From CAYTAP01 sp964435775 (GTDB lineage: Bacteria; Planctomycetota; Phycisphaerae; Tepidisphaerales; Tepidisphaeraceae), in NCBI GenBank assembly GCA_964435775.1, contig CAYTAP010000011.1, positions 1 through 45,434 on the forward strand: a stretch of DNA of 45,434 nucleotides. Reading direction: 5' to 3'. The first letter of the stretch is position 1. The number at the start of each line of letters is the position of its first letter. Shown in pieces: positions 8,526-17,828 of this stretch. Under the pieces are notes generated by a model that had not been told where the DNA came from, searched no databases, and saw only the letters and a program-made list of their open reading frames with translations. Both the position numbers and the translations under genes were made by a program.

Positions 8526-9461
8526 TCACTTTTTGATCAGTTTCGTCACCCGCCCCACCGACACCCATTCCACCACATAGATGTCGCCTCGTGAATCCAC
8601 GCAGGCGGCATGGGGCGAAATGAACTCGCCGACTTTCCATTGGTCCTGGGGAATGTTGGGATATCCAGGCAAAAACGTGGCCGGCCAGCCCGGCTGATTG
8701 AACTTTTCGCTGTCGCCGAGGTGGGTGATGAGCTTGTTGTCCTTATCGAGCAGCGTCACGCGTCCGAACAGGTCGGGGATGACCATCTCATCCTTGAATT
8801 GATAAAAACAGCAGGGAAACCGCAGCATACCCTGTACGAAGCCGACGTGCTTGCCGTCGAGCGTGAATATCTGGATGCGGACATTGTTCCGGTCGGCGAC
8901 ATAGACTTGCGGTGTTTTGCCACGCGTATCAATCCAGATGCCGTGGGGCTGATCGAGCTGGCCGGGTTCTTTCCCCTTGCCGCCCCAGGAGCGAATGCGT
9001 TTGCCGGATTTGTCATATTGATGCACCCAGGGCTGGCCGTAGCCATCGCAGACATAGACATCGCCATTGGGAGCGACTGCGGTGTCGGTGGGGATGAACT
9101 GATCGGGCTTTTGATAAACGTCGGGCAGGTCCGGCGTGGTGATGCGGTAGATTTCCCTCCCATCCAGAGTCGTCTTCACCACGATGTGCCGCGCATTGTC
9201 GGCCAGGTAGAGGTACTCGGTCCCTCCTTCGTTGGACAGGTACATCCCGTGCGCTCCGGCCGCGAAATCAGCGCCCCATGAGGCGATGAAGTTGCCGTCG
9301 CGATCGAATTGGATGACGGCATCCTTCGACTGATTGTGAAGAAAGACGTTGTCATGGCGATCGACGTCGATGCCGTGGGTATAGCCAAGCGTCACGCCCG
9401 ACGGCAATTTGGCCCATTGGCCATTCCACTCATAGGTGTGTGATCCGGAACCGACCTGCAT
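8526..9461 (-). CDS. NHL-repeat beta-propeller protein
   Basis: 311 residues with several NHL-type repeats (GIDVDRHDNVFLHNQSKDAVIQFD, DTAVAPNGDVYVCDGYG, HGIWIDTRGKTPQVYVADRNN). The set should form a six-bladed propeller like that of peptidyl-amidoglycolate lyases. Enzyme activity is not established for most bacterial members. There is no clear signal peptide with the chosen start. The start at 9461 is supported by TTGGAGC upstream; a longer frame from 9515 lacks a ribosome site. It is divergent from groEL across 389 bp. Confidence 0.8.
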   Translation of the reverse strand: MQVGSGSHTYEWNGQWAKLPSGVTLGYTHGIDVDRHDNVFLHNQSKDAVIQFDRDGNFIASWGADFAAGAHGMYLSNEGGTEYLYLADNARHIVVKTTLDGREIYRITTPDLPDVYQKPDQFIPTDTAVAPNGDVYVCDGYGQPWVHQYDKSGKRIRSWGGKGKEPGQLDQPHGIWIDTRGKTPQVYVADRNNVRIQIFTLDGKHVGFVQGMLRFPCCFYQFKDEMVIPDLFGRVTLLDKDNKLITHLGDSEKFNQPGWPATFLPGYPNIPQDQWKVGEFISPHAACVDSRGDIYVVEWVSVGRVTKLIKK

Positions 9462-9850
9462 TCTTTGCTCCAATAAAAATGGCGACTGACCTTGAGAGGC
9501 ACAGGGTGGCGGCATCGCTCCGAAAACGCAAGCTCAGAGAAAAGAGCTCGGCGCGTTTGATCCGGCTGGCGGCCCTACTGCCACAATGGCAACTCCCATC
9601 TCCATGCTTTTCCCGTAGCTGCCACTCTGACGGATACCACGGCGGATCGACAAACAGCCGGTGCGATGCAAGGAGTGATGCATCAAGACTTTACGACATT
9701 ATTTCCAGACGTATTGTTCGGCATGCCGTTTGATATGGACCTGCGGGCGGACGGTGCATGTGCCGTCCGACTTTTTGAGTTTGGATAAGAAACAGGCCGG
9801 GCAATCAGTATGGTTGAACCTGCCGCCGACTGTTCACAAGGAGATCTCGA
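9462..9850. promoter_or_regulatory. Divergent intergenic region upstream of groEL
   Basis: 389 bp without a gene. I looked for the CIRCE heat-shock operator (TTAGCACTC-N9-GAGTGCTAA) and did not find it. Apart from the hairpin at 9749-9770 I see no named element. AAGGAGATCTCGA just before 9851 is a good ribosome site for groEL. Confidence 0.5.
9749..9777 (+). terminator. Hairpin followed by T-run
   Basis: Perfect 7-bp stem CGGACGG/CCGTCCG with an 8-nt loop, then AC and five T. It lies about 75 bp upstream of the groEL start, so it is either a terminator for upstream transcription or a leader hairpin in the groEL 5' UTR. Confidence 0.5.
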
Positions 9851-11545
9851 ATGGCTGCCAAGCTGCTGACGTTTGAAACTGAAGCGCGTCAATCGTTGCT
9901 CGAAGGTGTGACGAAACTCGCTCGCGCCGTGAAATCAACACTTGGCCCGCGTGGCCGAAATGCCGTGATCGACAAAGGATGGGGCGCGCCGACGATCACC
10001 AAGGATGGCGTGACGGTCGCCGAAGAAGTTGAGTTGAAGGATAAGTACGAGAACATCGGCGCGAAGCTTGTGAAGGAAGCGGCGTCCAAGACGTCGGATG
10101 TCGCCGGCGACGGGACCACGACATCGGTCGTGCTGACCGAAGCGATTGTGCGCGATGGGTATCGCAATATCACGGCCGGGGCGGACGCGATGGCACTGGC
10201 ACGCGGCATTCGCAAAGGCGTGGATGCGGTCATCAAGGAATTGAAGAAGCATTCCAAGCCGGTGCAGGGCAAGGCGGACATTGAGAACGTCGCCAGCATT
10301 TCAGCCAACAACGACCGTGAGATCGGCAAGATCATGGCCGATGCATTCGAACGGGTGGGCAAGGATGGCGTCATCACCGTGGAAGAAGGCAAGGGGCTTG
10401 AAACTCACGTCGATTTCGTCGAGGGAATGCAGTTTGATCGCGGCTATCTGTCGCCGAACTTCATCACCAATCCCGACGAGATGATTGTTGAGCTTGAGAA
10501 GGCGTATGTGCTGGTTTATGAGGACAAGATCGGCTCTGCCACCAAGCTGATTCCGCTTCTTGAGAAGATTCAGAAGGCCAAACGGCCGCTGCTCATCATC
10601 GCCGAGGATGTTGAGAGCGAGGCGCTGGCGACGCTCGTGGTCAACAAGCTTCGCGGCATCTTGAACATCGCCGCCGTCAAGGCGCCGGGCTACGGGGATC
10701 GTCGCAAGGCGATGCTCGAAGATATCGCGGTGCTGACGGGTGGACAGGCCATCATGAAGGACCTCGGCATTGAGCTGGATAAGGTTGAGATTTCCCAACT
10801 TGGCCAGGCCAAGCGCGTGCGGATCGACAACGACAACACAACGATCATCGAAGGCGCCGGTGAGAGCAAGGCGATTCAAGGCCGCATCGAGCAAATTCGG
10901 CGGGAAATCAGCACGACGACCAGCGACTACGACAAGGAAAAACTTCAGGAGCGATTGGCGAAACTCGCCGGTGGCGTGGCGCAGGTGAACGTCGGGGCGG
11001 CCAGCGAGGCGGAGCTGAAGGAAAGGAAATCGCGGATCGAGGATGCGCTGAATGCGACCCGCGCCGCGGTTGAGGAAGGCGTTGTGGCCGGTGGTGGCGT
11101 CGCACTGATCCGCGCGATGAAGGCGCTCAATGGCGATTCCAACCTCAATCTCGAAGGGGATGAGGCGTCGGGCGTGAAGATTGTCCGCCAGGCATTGACG
11201 GCGCCGTTGAAGCAGATCGCGGAAAACGCCGGGCAGAGCGGCTCGGTCATCGCCCGCCAGGTGATGGAATCGAAGGATAACCAGGGTTGGAATGCCCTGA
11301 CCGGCGAGTTCACGGATATGCTCAAGGCCGGCATCCTTACGCCGACCAAGGTGGAACGCACCGCGTTGCTGAACGCATCGGAAGTGGCGATTCTGCTTCT
11401 GACCACCGATTGCATCATCGTCGAAAAGCCCAAGGAAGACGCCGGGCATGACCATGGCGGCGAGATGGGCGGAATGGGCGGCGGCATGGGAGGCATGGGC
11501 GGAATGGGCATGGGTGGAATGGGAGGCATGGGCGGGATGATGTAG
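9851..11545 (+). CDS. groEL: Chaperonin GroEL with long Gly/Met tail
   Basis: 564 residues, complete. ATP-site motifs are present: TLGPRGRNAV, ITKDGVTVAEE and AGDGTTT; the apical and hinge regions are normal (GYGDRRKAML, AAVEEGVVAGGG). The tail is unusually long: a His-containing stretch (GHDHGGEMGG) and about ten GGM-type units. It lies 146 bp upstream of groES, inverting the standard groES-groEL order. This may be the main client-folding copy since it heads the groES unit, but that is inference. Confidence 0.97.
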   Translation: MAAKLLTFETEARQSLLEGVTKLARAVKSTLGPRGRNAVIDKGWGAPTITKDGVTVAEEVELKDKYENIGAKLVKEAASKTSDVAGDGTTTSVVLTEAIVRDGYRNITAGADAMALARGIRKGVDAVIKELKKHSKPVQGKADIENVASISANNDREIGKIMADAFERVGKDGVITVEEGKGLETHVDFVEGMQFDRGYLSPNFITNPDEMIVELEKAYVLVYEDKIGSATKLIPLLEKIQKAKRPLLIIAEDVESEALATLVVNKLRGILNIAAVKAPGYGDRRKAMLEDIAVLTGGQAIMKDLGIELDKVEISQLGQAKRVRIDNDNTTIIEGAGESKAIQGRIEQIRREISTTTSDYDKEKLQERLAKLAGGVAQVNVGAASEAELKERKSRIEDALNATRAAVEEGVVAGGGVALIRAMKALNGDSNLNLEGDEASGVKIVRQALTAPLKQIAENAGQSGSVIARQVMESKDNQGWNALTGEFTDMLKAGILTPTKVERTALLNASEVAILLLTTDCIIVEKPKEDAGHDHGGEMGGMGGGMGGMGGMGMGGMGGMGGMM

Positions 11546-11691
11546 GAGATTGCACAGCGGGTTATCGCTGCGTCGCAGCGTCATCCATGCCGAAGGTTGT
11601 AGTAGGCCCGCTGTCGCGTGCGGCTGCGTCAGCAGGATCAGGTATTTCAATAGCGATAGAGAATCAGGGACAACCAAGCAAAGGAATAAAT

Positions 11692-11979
11692 ATGAAACTC
11701 AAACCCCTACAGGACCGCGTCATCGTCAAGCAATCGGAAGCCGAGGAGAAGACCGCCAGCGGGATTCTGCTGCCGGACAGCGCCAAGGAAAAGCCGACCA
11801 AGGGAAAGGTGATAGCAGTTGGTCCGGGCAAGCTGGATGACAACGGCAAGCCGATGACGCTTGGCGTGAAGGTCAACGATGCGGTGTATTATGGAAAGTA
11901 TTCGGGCACAGAGGTCGAAGTGAATAGCGAGAAGTTCGTCATCCTGCGGGAGAGCGATATTCTCGGCGTTTTGGAATAA
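11692..11979 (+). CDS. groES: Co-chaperonin GroES
   Basis: 95 residues, complete. It caps the GroEL ring in its ATP-bound state. It shows KPLQDRVIVKQSEAEEKTASGI (mobile-loop region TASGILLPDSAKEKP), GKVIAVGPG and the C-terminal ILRESDILGVLE. The ATG at 11692 follows AAAGGAATAAAT. It sits between two different groEL genes, so a single co-chaperonin may serve several rings. Confidence 0.97.
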   Translation: MKLKPLQDRVIVKQSEAEEKTASGILLPDSAKEKPTKGKVIAVGPGKLDDNGKPMTLGVKVNDAVYYGKYSGTEVEVNSEKFVILRESDILGVLE

Positions 11980-11987
11980 TTTTGGGG

Positions 11988-12117
11988 TTGTCCGTGGTCC
12001 GTTGTCAGTGGTCCGTTGCAAAAGGATGCGACGACACATGACAAATGGCGGTCGCAAGTGCCTCACAACTGCGGGCAGGCCATGGACAACGGACAACTGA
12101 CCACGGACAACTGACAA
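11988..12117. repeat. Wordy inverted repeat (GTCCGTTGTCAGTGG type)
   Basis: TTGTCCGTGGTCCGTTGTCAG... at 11988-12018 and an inverted set of the same words (GGACAACTGACCACGGACAA) at 12084-12117. They could pair in RNA between groES and the next groEL. Related words occur at 24945, 26862 and 32003. Confidence 0.7.
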
Positions 12118-12132
12118 TTACGGAGCAAGCAC

Positions 12133-13761
12133 ATGGCCAATAAACAGATGAAGTTCGATACCGATGCCCGCGCCCAGCTTTACGTGGGCATGTCGCAACT
12201 GGCCCGCGCGGTCAAGGCGACGCTGGGGCCGCGCGGACGCAACGTCGTCCTGCAAAAGTCGTACGGAAATCCTCGCATCACCAAGGACGGTGTGACGGTC
12301 TCCAAGGAAATCGAGCTCCCGCAGCCGTTCGAGAACATGGGCGCGAAGCTGATCAACACCGTGGCGTCCAAGACCGGCGATGTGGCCGGCGACGGGACGA
12401 CGACCTCGGTTGTCCTCACCGAAGCGATTCTCGGCGAAGGCTTGAGGTATGTCGCCTCAGGCGTCAATCCCGTGCAGGTGCAGCGAGGCATTCTGAAGGC
12501 TGCCGACGTGGCCGCCGAGGCGCTGACGGCGCTGGCCAAGAAGGTCAAGGGGCGCGATGATTACAAGCGCGTCGCCACAATCAGTGCCAATGGCGATGAG
12601 CACATCGGCAACCTGATGGCCGACGCGATGGAGAAGGTCGGCAAGGAAGGGGTCATCACGGTTGACGAGGGCAAGAGCACCGAATCGACGCTCGAGTACA
12701 CCGAAGGGATGCAGTTCGACAAGGGATTCCTCAGCCCATACTTCCTGACGAACACGACGACGCTCCAGGCGATCCAGGAAGATGCGCTGATCCTGATCCA
12801 CGAAAAGAAGATCAGCAACCTCGCGGAATTGCTGCCTCTCTTGAACAAGATCGTCGCGTCCAGTCAGCCGCTCTTGATCATCGCCGAGGATGTGGATGCC
12901 GAAGCGCTGGCCGCTTTGGTCGTCAACAAGCTTCGCGGCGTGCTCAACATCTGCGCGGTCAAGGCACCGGGCTTTGGTGATCGCCGCAAGGCGATGATGG
13001 GCGACATCGCCGTATTGACCGGCGGCAAGTTCATATCCGAAGACCTCGGTCTCAAGCTTGAGAACGTCGAGGTCGAGGACCTCGGCAAGGCCAAGCGAGT
13101 CGTCGTGGACAAGGACAACACCCTGATTGTCGAAGGCGCCGGCAAGAAGAAGGAGATCGAGGCGCGGGCGGATCAGATTCGCTCGCAGATCGAGCGGACG
13201 ACCAGCGACTATGACCGTGAGAAGCTCCAGGAGCGCCTGGCGAAGCTCGCCGGCGGCGTCGCCGTCATTCGCGCCGGGGCCACGACCGAGACCGAAATGA
13301 AGGAACGCAAGGACCTGATCGACGACGCCCTGCATGCCACGCGCGCGGCGGCCGAGGAGGGGATCATCCCCGGCGGCGGCGTCGCGTTCCTTCGCGTCAT
13401 CGATGCGGTGGAGAATGCCAAGCGCAATGCCCGCGGCGATGAGAAGATCGGCTTCGACATTCTCGCCCATGCCCTTCGGGCGCCGGCGCGGCAGATCGCC
13501 GACAACGCCGGAGAGGACGGCGACATCGTGGTGGCGCAGATCCTGGAGAACAAGAACCCGACCTATGGCTACAACGCCGCCAGCGGCGAATATGTGGACA
13601 TGCTCAAGGCCGGAATCCTGGACCCGGTCAAGGTGGCTAAGACCGCGCTGCTCAATGCGGCCAGTGTGTCCGGATTGGGCCTGACCACGGATGTGGTCAT
13701 CACCGAGTTAAAGGAGAAGAAGGGTGAGGAGGCCGCCGCCGTTGCCGGAGCGATCTCCTGA
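12133..13761 (+). CDS. groEL: Chaperonin GroEL paralogue without GGM tail
   Basis: 542 residues, complete. ATPase motifs are intact (TLGPRGRNVV, ITKDGVTVSKE, AGDGTTT). The C-terminus ends KGEEAAAVAGAIS, so the Gly/Met tail found in the other two copies is missing. The tail fills the cage and aids folding in E. coli GroEL, so this copy may be specialised for certain clients (inference). It lies 153 bp after groES, with wordy repeats between, and GGAGCAAGC precedes the start. An imperfect hairpin follows at 13800. Confidence 0.96.
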   Translation: MANKQMKFDTDARAQLYVGMSQLARAVKATLGPRGRNVVLQKSYGNPRITKDGVTVSKEIELPQPFENMGAKLINTVASKTGDVAGDGTTTSVVLTEAILGEGLRYVASGVNPVQVQRGILKAADVAAEALTALAKKVKGRDDYKRVATISANGDEHIGNLMADAMEKVGKEGVITVDEGKSTESTLEYTEGMQFDKGFLSPYFLTNTTTLQAIQEDALILIHEKKISNLAELLPLLNKIVASSQPLLIIAEDVDAEALAALVVNKLRGVLNICAVKAPGFGDRRKAMMGDIAVLTGGKFISEDLGLKLENVEVEDLGKAKRVVVDKDNTLIVEGAGKKKEIEARADQIRSQIERTTSDYDREKLQERLAKLAGGVAVIRAGATTETEMKERKDLIDDALHATRAAAEEGIIPGGGVAFLRVIDAVENAKRNARGDEKIGFDILAHALRAPARQIADNAGEDGDIVVAQILENKNPTYGYNAASGEYVDMLKAGILDPVKVAKTALLNAASVSGLGLTTDVVITELKEKKGEEAAAVAGAIS

Positions 13762-13799
13762 AAATGAGCGTCGCTTGAGGTCAACCCGAACTGAAGATG

Positions 13800-13838
13800 G
13801 TCGCGAAGACACGAAGGTCACCTTTGTGTCTTCGTGAC
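13800..13838. terminator. Repeat hairpin between groEL and dnaJ
   Basis: GTCGCGAAGACACGAAG pairs with CTTTGTGTCTTCGTGAC (15 of 17 positions) around a 5-nt loop. It belongs to the widespread 'cgaagacacgaag' repeat type. No T-run follows, so its role as a terminator is uncertain. Confidence 0.5.
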
Positions 13839-13938
13839 GTTTGCGGGTCGGCGGATGACGATGGCGCGCGGCGGCTTGCCTCAATGGAGGCTGTCTTATA
13901 GCGTGGTGAGCCAAACCACTCGAAGTGACAGACGTAGG

Positions 13939-15093
13939 ATGAATGTGGCAACGATCAAACGCGACTATTACGAAGTGCTGGGCGTCAGCAAATCCGCCGA
14001 TGGTGAGGAGATCAAGCGCTCCTACCGGCGGCTGGCGATGAAGTATCACCCCGACCGCAACAGCGGCGACGACAAGGCCGACGCCGAGGTCAAGTTCAAG
14101 GAATGCGCCGAGGCGTACGAAGTATTGGCCGACCCCGCCAAGCGACAGCGGTACGACCAGTACGGACATCAGGGCGTGGCCGGTCAGCATGACTTCTCAC
14201 ACATGGATGCCGGCGACATCTTCTCGATGTTCGACGAAATCTTTGGCGGCGCGTTTGGTGGAGGGGGCGCACGGGGCTCGCGCGGAGGCGGTCGAGCGGC
14301 GGCGCAGCGCGGGTTTGATCTTGAAACACAGGTTGAATTGACGCTGGCGGAAGTGGCGTCAGGCGTGGAAAGAACGATTGAGTTTGAAAAGCAGGACCTG
14401 TGCGATGTCTGCAAAGGGTCCGGCGCCAAGCCGGGATCAAGCCCGGTTGTGTGCGTTCAGTGCGGCGGGCAAGGGCGGGTGGCGCAGCAGGGTTTTGGCG
14501 GCATGTTCAGGATGGTGACCACCTGCCCCAATTGCCGGGGCCGAGGAACCATCGTCAAGGACCGATGCCCCAGTTGCTCGGGGTCCGGTCGAAAAATGTG
14601 CAAGCGAACGGTATCCGTCAAGATCCCGGCGGGCGTTCATGATGGGCAGGCGGTCCGCATCATCGGCGAAGGAGAGGCCGGAGGCGTTGGAGCGCCGCCG
14701 GGTGATTTGCACTGCTACATCGCCATCAAACCCCACCCCATCTTTTCACGTCATAACAATGACCTGGTCTGCCAGGTGCCGATTTCGTTTACGCAGGCGG
14801 CGCTCGGAGGGACGGTGGAGGTCCCCACGCTCAAGGGATCGGAAAATCTCGAACTGCCCTCGGGTACGCAGCACGGGGAGGTGCTGAAGCTCAAGGGGAA
14901 GGGGCTGCCCGACATTCGCTCGCACCGCCAGGGGGATGAGCTTGTGCAGATTCTCGTTGAAATCCCTCGCAAATTGACGGATCGGCAAAAGCAGCTTCTG
15001 CGGGAGTTCGCCGGCACGGAGGATGTGGCGGTGTTGCCGCAGAAAAAGGGATTTCTTGAAAAGTTGAAGGAGAAATTGACAAAAGAGGAATAA
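13939..15093 (+). CDS. dnaJ: Chaperone DnaJ (Hsp40, type I)
   Basis: 384 residues, full domain order. J domain (residues about 8-75, DYYEVLGVSKSA, HPD in KYHPDRN), Gly/Phe-rich linker, and a zinc domain with four CxxCxGxG motifs (CDVCKGSG, CVQCGGQG, CPNCRGRG, CPSCSGSG). The C-terminal peptide-binding domain follows (GDLHCYIAIKPHPIFSR). It delivers clients to DnaK and stimulates its ATPase. The start at 13939 is placed by homology; an in-frame upstream codon at 13834 is unsupported. No dnaK is visible in the window. Confidence 0.96.
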   Translation: MNVATIKRDYYEVLGVSKSADGEEIKRSYRRLAMKYHPDRNSGDDKADAEVKFKECAEAYEVLADPAKRQRYDQYGHQGVAGQHDFSHMDAGDIFSMFDEIFGGAFGGGGARGSRGGGRAAAQRGFDLETQVELTLAEVASGVERTIEFEKQDLCDVCKGSGAKPGSSPVVCVQCGGQGRVAQQGFGGMFRMVTTCPNCRGRGTIVKDRCPSCSGSGRKMCKRTVSVKIPAGVHDGQAVRIIGEGEAGGVGAPPGDLHCYIAIKPHPIFSRHNNDLVCQVPISFTQAALGGTVEVPTLKGSENLELPSGTQHGEVLKLKGKGLPDIRSHRQGDELVQILVEIPRKLTDRQKQLLREFAGTEDVAVLPQKKGFLEKLKEKLTKEE

Positions 15094-15168
15094 CGCCCGT
15101 TCACAAGAAGCGATTTTGTTGACATTCTCAATTGATATGTGCTCCACGGATAATAAAGGTGAATTGCC

Positions 15169-15741
15169 ATGACCACGCAGCCACATGATGACAACTTCGT
15201 TGATTCCAATGACCCGGTTGATCTTGATGACCTTGAAGGCGCGGCCGGACCGAACGAAGAGACAGGTGAAAATGCCGCGGGCGTGGAATCGGCACAGCAA
15301 CTGCGGCAGGAGCGGGATGACCTGTATGACCGCCTGGCCCGCACGACCGCGGAGTTCAAGAACGCGCAAAAGCGATTGACGGCGGAGATGGACACCCGCG
15401 CGCAATACGCCAACAGCGACCTGATCAAAAGCCTGTTGCCGGTGATTGACAACTTCGAGCGGGCGTTGGCGGTTGATCTCCAGAAGACCGATGCGGCGTC
15501 GCTGCTCAAGGGAATGCAGATCGTTCATGACCAGTGGCTTCAGGTCCTCAAGGACCAATCCGTTGAGGAAATCGCGCCGCAGCCGGGCGAGGTGTTTGAC
15601 CCAAACCGCCACGAGGCGATGGTTCAACAGGATTCCACCTACACAACGCCCACGGTGGTGCAGTTGTTTTCCAAGGGATATTCTCTGCACGGTCGAACGC
15701 TCCGCGCCGCCAAAGTTGCTGTCAGCAAAAGCACGGGGTGA
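15169..15741 (+). CDS. grpE: Nucleotide exchange factor GrpE
   Basis: 190 residues. An acidic N-terminus is followed by the long dimerising coiled coil (QQLRQERDDLYDRLARTTAEFKN) and the C-terminal beta domain (VFDPNRHEAMVQQ, GYSLHGRTLRAAKVAV). It releases ADP from DnaK. It lies 75 bp after dnaJ, completing a dnaJ-grpE pair whose partner dnaK is not present here. Confidence 0.95.
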   Translation: MTTQPHDDNFVDSNDPVDLDDLEGAAGPNEETGENAAGVESAQQLRQERDDLYDRLARTTAEFKNAQKRLTAEMDTRAQYANSDLIKSLLPVIDNFERALAVDLQKTDAASLLKGMQIVHDQWLQVLKDQSVEEIAPQPGEVFDPNRHEAMVQQDSTYTTPTVVQLFSKGYSLHGRTLRAAKVAVSKSTG

Positions 15742-15750
15742 CGGAAGAAT

Positions 15751-15850
15751 AAGGATGAAGTCAGAAGGATGAAGGATGAGCAAAAGCATCCTCGATTCTG
15801 CTGGCGGATTCCGATACACACCGCGTTTTCATCCTTTATCCTTCATCCTT
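15751..15850. repeat. AAGGATGAA-word inverted repeat
   Basis: AAGGATGAAG...AAGGATGAAGGATGAG at 15751-15780 faces TCATCCTTTATCCTTCATCC at 15829-15848, able to pair across about 50 nt. The same words recur many times in the phage-like element. Confidence 0.65.
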
Positions 15851-15858
15851 ACGCCAAT

Positions 15859-16254
15859 ATGCCCACCTACGATTACAAGTGTCAGGCCTGCGGCCACGAG
15901 TTCGAGAAGTTTCAATCGATCACGTCCAGCCCGATCAAGAAATGCCCCCATTGCGGCAAAAACCAGGTCAAACGCCTGATCGGCGCCGGGGCGGGGCTGA
16001 TCTTCAAGGGATCGGGATTTTATGTGACCGATTACCGCGACAAAGCATACACCGACCGCGCCAAGAGCGAGTCGTCGGGAGGAAGCGACACCAAGGCGAC
16101 CTCGACGGTTGATTCGACGCCGAAGACGGGATCGGATGCGACTTCCGCGGCCAAATCCGTGCCCGCCGAAGCAAAGTCTGCCCCCTCCGGACAAGGCAAA
16201 ACGCCTTCATCGAACGGCAAAGCAAAAGGCAAAGCGGCATCGAAAGCCCGATGA
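15859..16254 (+). CDS. FmdB-type zinc-ribbon regulatory protein
   Basis: 131 residues. The N-terminal 40 residues are a classic FmdB zinc ribbon (MPTYDYKCQACGHEFEKFQS ... KKCPHCGK), followed by LIGAGAGLIFKGSGFYVTDYR as in the family. The rest is a low-complexity Ser/Lys/Ala tail. The family was named for a formamidase-cluster regulator; the molecular role is generally unknown. The start at 15859 is fixed by the domain, since upstream codons lie in the repeat. Confidence 0.88.
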   Translation: MPTYDYKCQACGHEFEKFQSITSSPIKKCPHCGKNQVKRLIGAGAGLIFKGSGFYVTDYRDKAYTDRAKSESSGGSDTKATSTVDSTPKTGSDATSAAKSVPAEAKSAPSGQGKTPSSNGKAKGKAASKAR

Positions 16255-16292
16255 TCCGGGAATCATGAGTGACAATCCGCTATGATTCGCTC

Positions 16293-17663
16293 ATGGCGAG
16301 TCCCCTTCCCATTGCGAACATCACACAGTCGCCGCGCCCGTTCCATGTGATGACCAAGCCGATCGGGCCGATCTGCAATCTTGATTGCAAGTACTGCTTT
16401 TACCTTGAAAAGGAAAAGCTGTATCCCGACGAACGCACGTGGCGGATGAATGACGAGGTGCTTGAGGCGTACATCAGCCAGTACATTCATTCCCAGCCGC
16501 CGGAAACCGCCGAGATCAACTTCGCCTGGCAGGGAGGCGAGCCGACGCTGCTCGGCGTCGATTATTTCCGCAAAGTCGTTGACTTGCAGCGGAAGCATTC
16601 CAACGGCAAACCAATCCGCAACGCCCTGCAAACCAACGGCACCCTGCTGAATGACCCGTGGTGCGAGTTCCTGTCGGCCAACGATTTTCTCATCGGCTTG
16701 AGCATCGACGGCCCGCGGGAATTGCATGACCNNNNNNNNNNTCATCGCGGGGATAAAAAAGATCAACCGACCTTCGACGCCGTCATGCGCGGCATCGGCC
16801 TTCTCAAGAAACACAACACGCAATTCAACACGCTGACGGTGGTCAACCACGCCAACAGTCAGCGGCCGCAGGATGTATACCGCTTTTTGCGCGAGATCGG
16901 TTCGGGGTACATTCAATTCATCCCGTTGGTCGAGCGATTGCCGCAAACGCGATTACGCGTACTCGGCTTTGATCTGGCCGAGCCACCCGAGGCGGGCGCG
17001 CCAGAGGATCCCGAGGCGGTCGTCACCGCATGGAGCGTGCGAAGTCAGGCATACGGAGCCTTTTTGTGCGCGATCTTTGACGAGTGGGTCCGCCGCGATG
17101 TCGGCCGGACGTACGTTCAACTGTTTGATGTCGCGCTGGGGATTTGGTCTGGGATGGGGTCGAGTCTCTGCGTCTTTGCCGAAAAGTGTGGCGCGGCGAT
17201 GGCGATTGAGCACAATGGCGACGTCTACAGTTGCGATCACTATGTCTATCCCAAATACAACCTCGGCAATATTCTCAACCATTCGCTGGGGGCGATCGTG
17301 CAAAGCGAGGCGCAAGTCAAGTTCGGCAATGACAAGGCCGATTCGCTCCCGGATTATTGCCGCAAGTGCGAGGTGCGCTTCGCCTGCAACGGCGAATGCC
17401 CGAAGCACCGGTTCATCAAGACGCCCGATGGGGAGGAGGGGCTTAATTATTTGTGCGCGGCCTACAAACGGTTCTTCAACCACATCGATCCGCACATGCG
17501 GACGATGGCGCAGCTTTTGAATGCAAGGCGTCCGCCAGCGGCGATCATGGAGATGATCCGTGACGAAGAGAAGCGCATGTCAATGGCCGCCGCTGGCCGA
17601 AATGATCCGTGCCCGTGCGGGAGTGGACGAAAGTATAAGAAGTGCTGCGGTGCGACTTCATGA
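16293..17663 (+). CDS. Anaerobic sulfatase-maturating radical SAM enzyme with SEC-C tail
   Basis: About 456 residues. Such enzymes oxidise an active-site Cys or Ser of sulfatases to formylglycine. The radical SAM cluster CNLDCKYC (C28, C32, C35), QGGEPTL and a SPASM region with auxiliary cluster cysteines (CDHYVYPKYNLGNI, CRKCEVRFACNGECPKHRF) are present. The last 20 residues form a SEC-C zinc motif (GRNDPCPCGSGRKYKKCCG), an extra to the usual enzyme. Ten Ns at 16732-16741 hide about four codons after LHD; the frame resumes normally. Planctomycetes are rich in sulfatases, which fits, though none is in this window. ATG 16293 is preferred over an in-frame GTG at 16269. Confidence 0.9.
   Translation: MASPLPIANITQSPRPFHVMTKPIGPICNLDCKYCFYLEKEKLYPDERTWRMNDEVLEAYISQYIHSQPPETAEINFAWQGGEPTLLGVDYFRKVVDLQRKHSNGKPIRNALQTNGTLLNDPWCEFLSANDFLIGLSIDGPRELHDXXXXHRGDKKDQPTFDAVMRGIGLLKKHNTQFNTLTVVNHANSQRPQDVYRFLREIGSGYIQFIPLVERLPQTRLRVLGFDLAEPPEAGAPEDPEAVVTAWSVRSQAYGAFLCAIFDEWVRRDVGRTYVQLFDVALGIWSGMGSSLCVFAEKCGAAMAIEHNGDVYSCDHYVYPKYNLGNILNHSLGAIVQSEAQVKFGNDKADSLPDYCRKCEVRFACNGECPKHRFIKTPDGEEGLNYLCAAYKRFFNHIDPHMRTMAQLLNARRPPAAIMEMIRDEEKRMSMAAAGRNDPCPCGSGRKYKKCCGATS
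16732..16741. other. Assembly gap (10 N)
   Basis: Ten Ns inside the radical SAM gene. The frame matches on both sides if the gap is close to its nominal size. Confidence 0.99.
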
Positions 17664-17828
17664 AACCTTCGGCCAAATCGACGCCGTCATGATCGTCACA
17701 TCTTCACCCTTTCGCCGCGCGTCGACGCCTCCCACGTTATTTGGCAGCCCAGCCTTCATAAATTCCACTTCTTTGGCTTTTCATATTTCCACCGATGCGG
17801 ATAATCTCATGGCGGACAGCCTGACGTT

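Noticed and set aside
9462..9850. CIRCE-type heat-shock operator upstream of groEL.
   Set aside because: No TTAGCACTC-N9-GAGTGCTAA or close variant could be found.
15751..15850. Short direct and inverted AAGGATGAA words as a CRISPR or iteron array.
   Set aside because: Units are irregular, without constant spacers, and the same words occur singly in many junctions.
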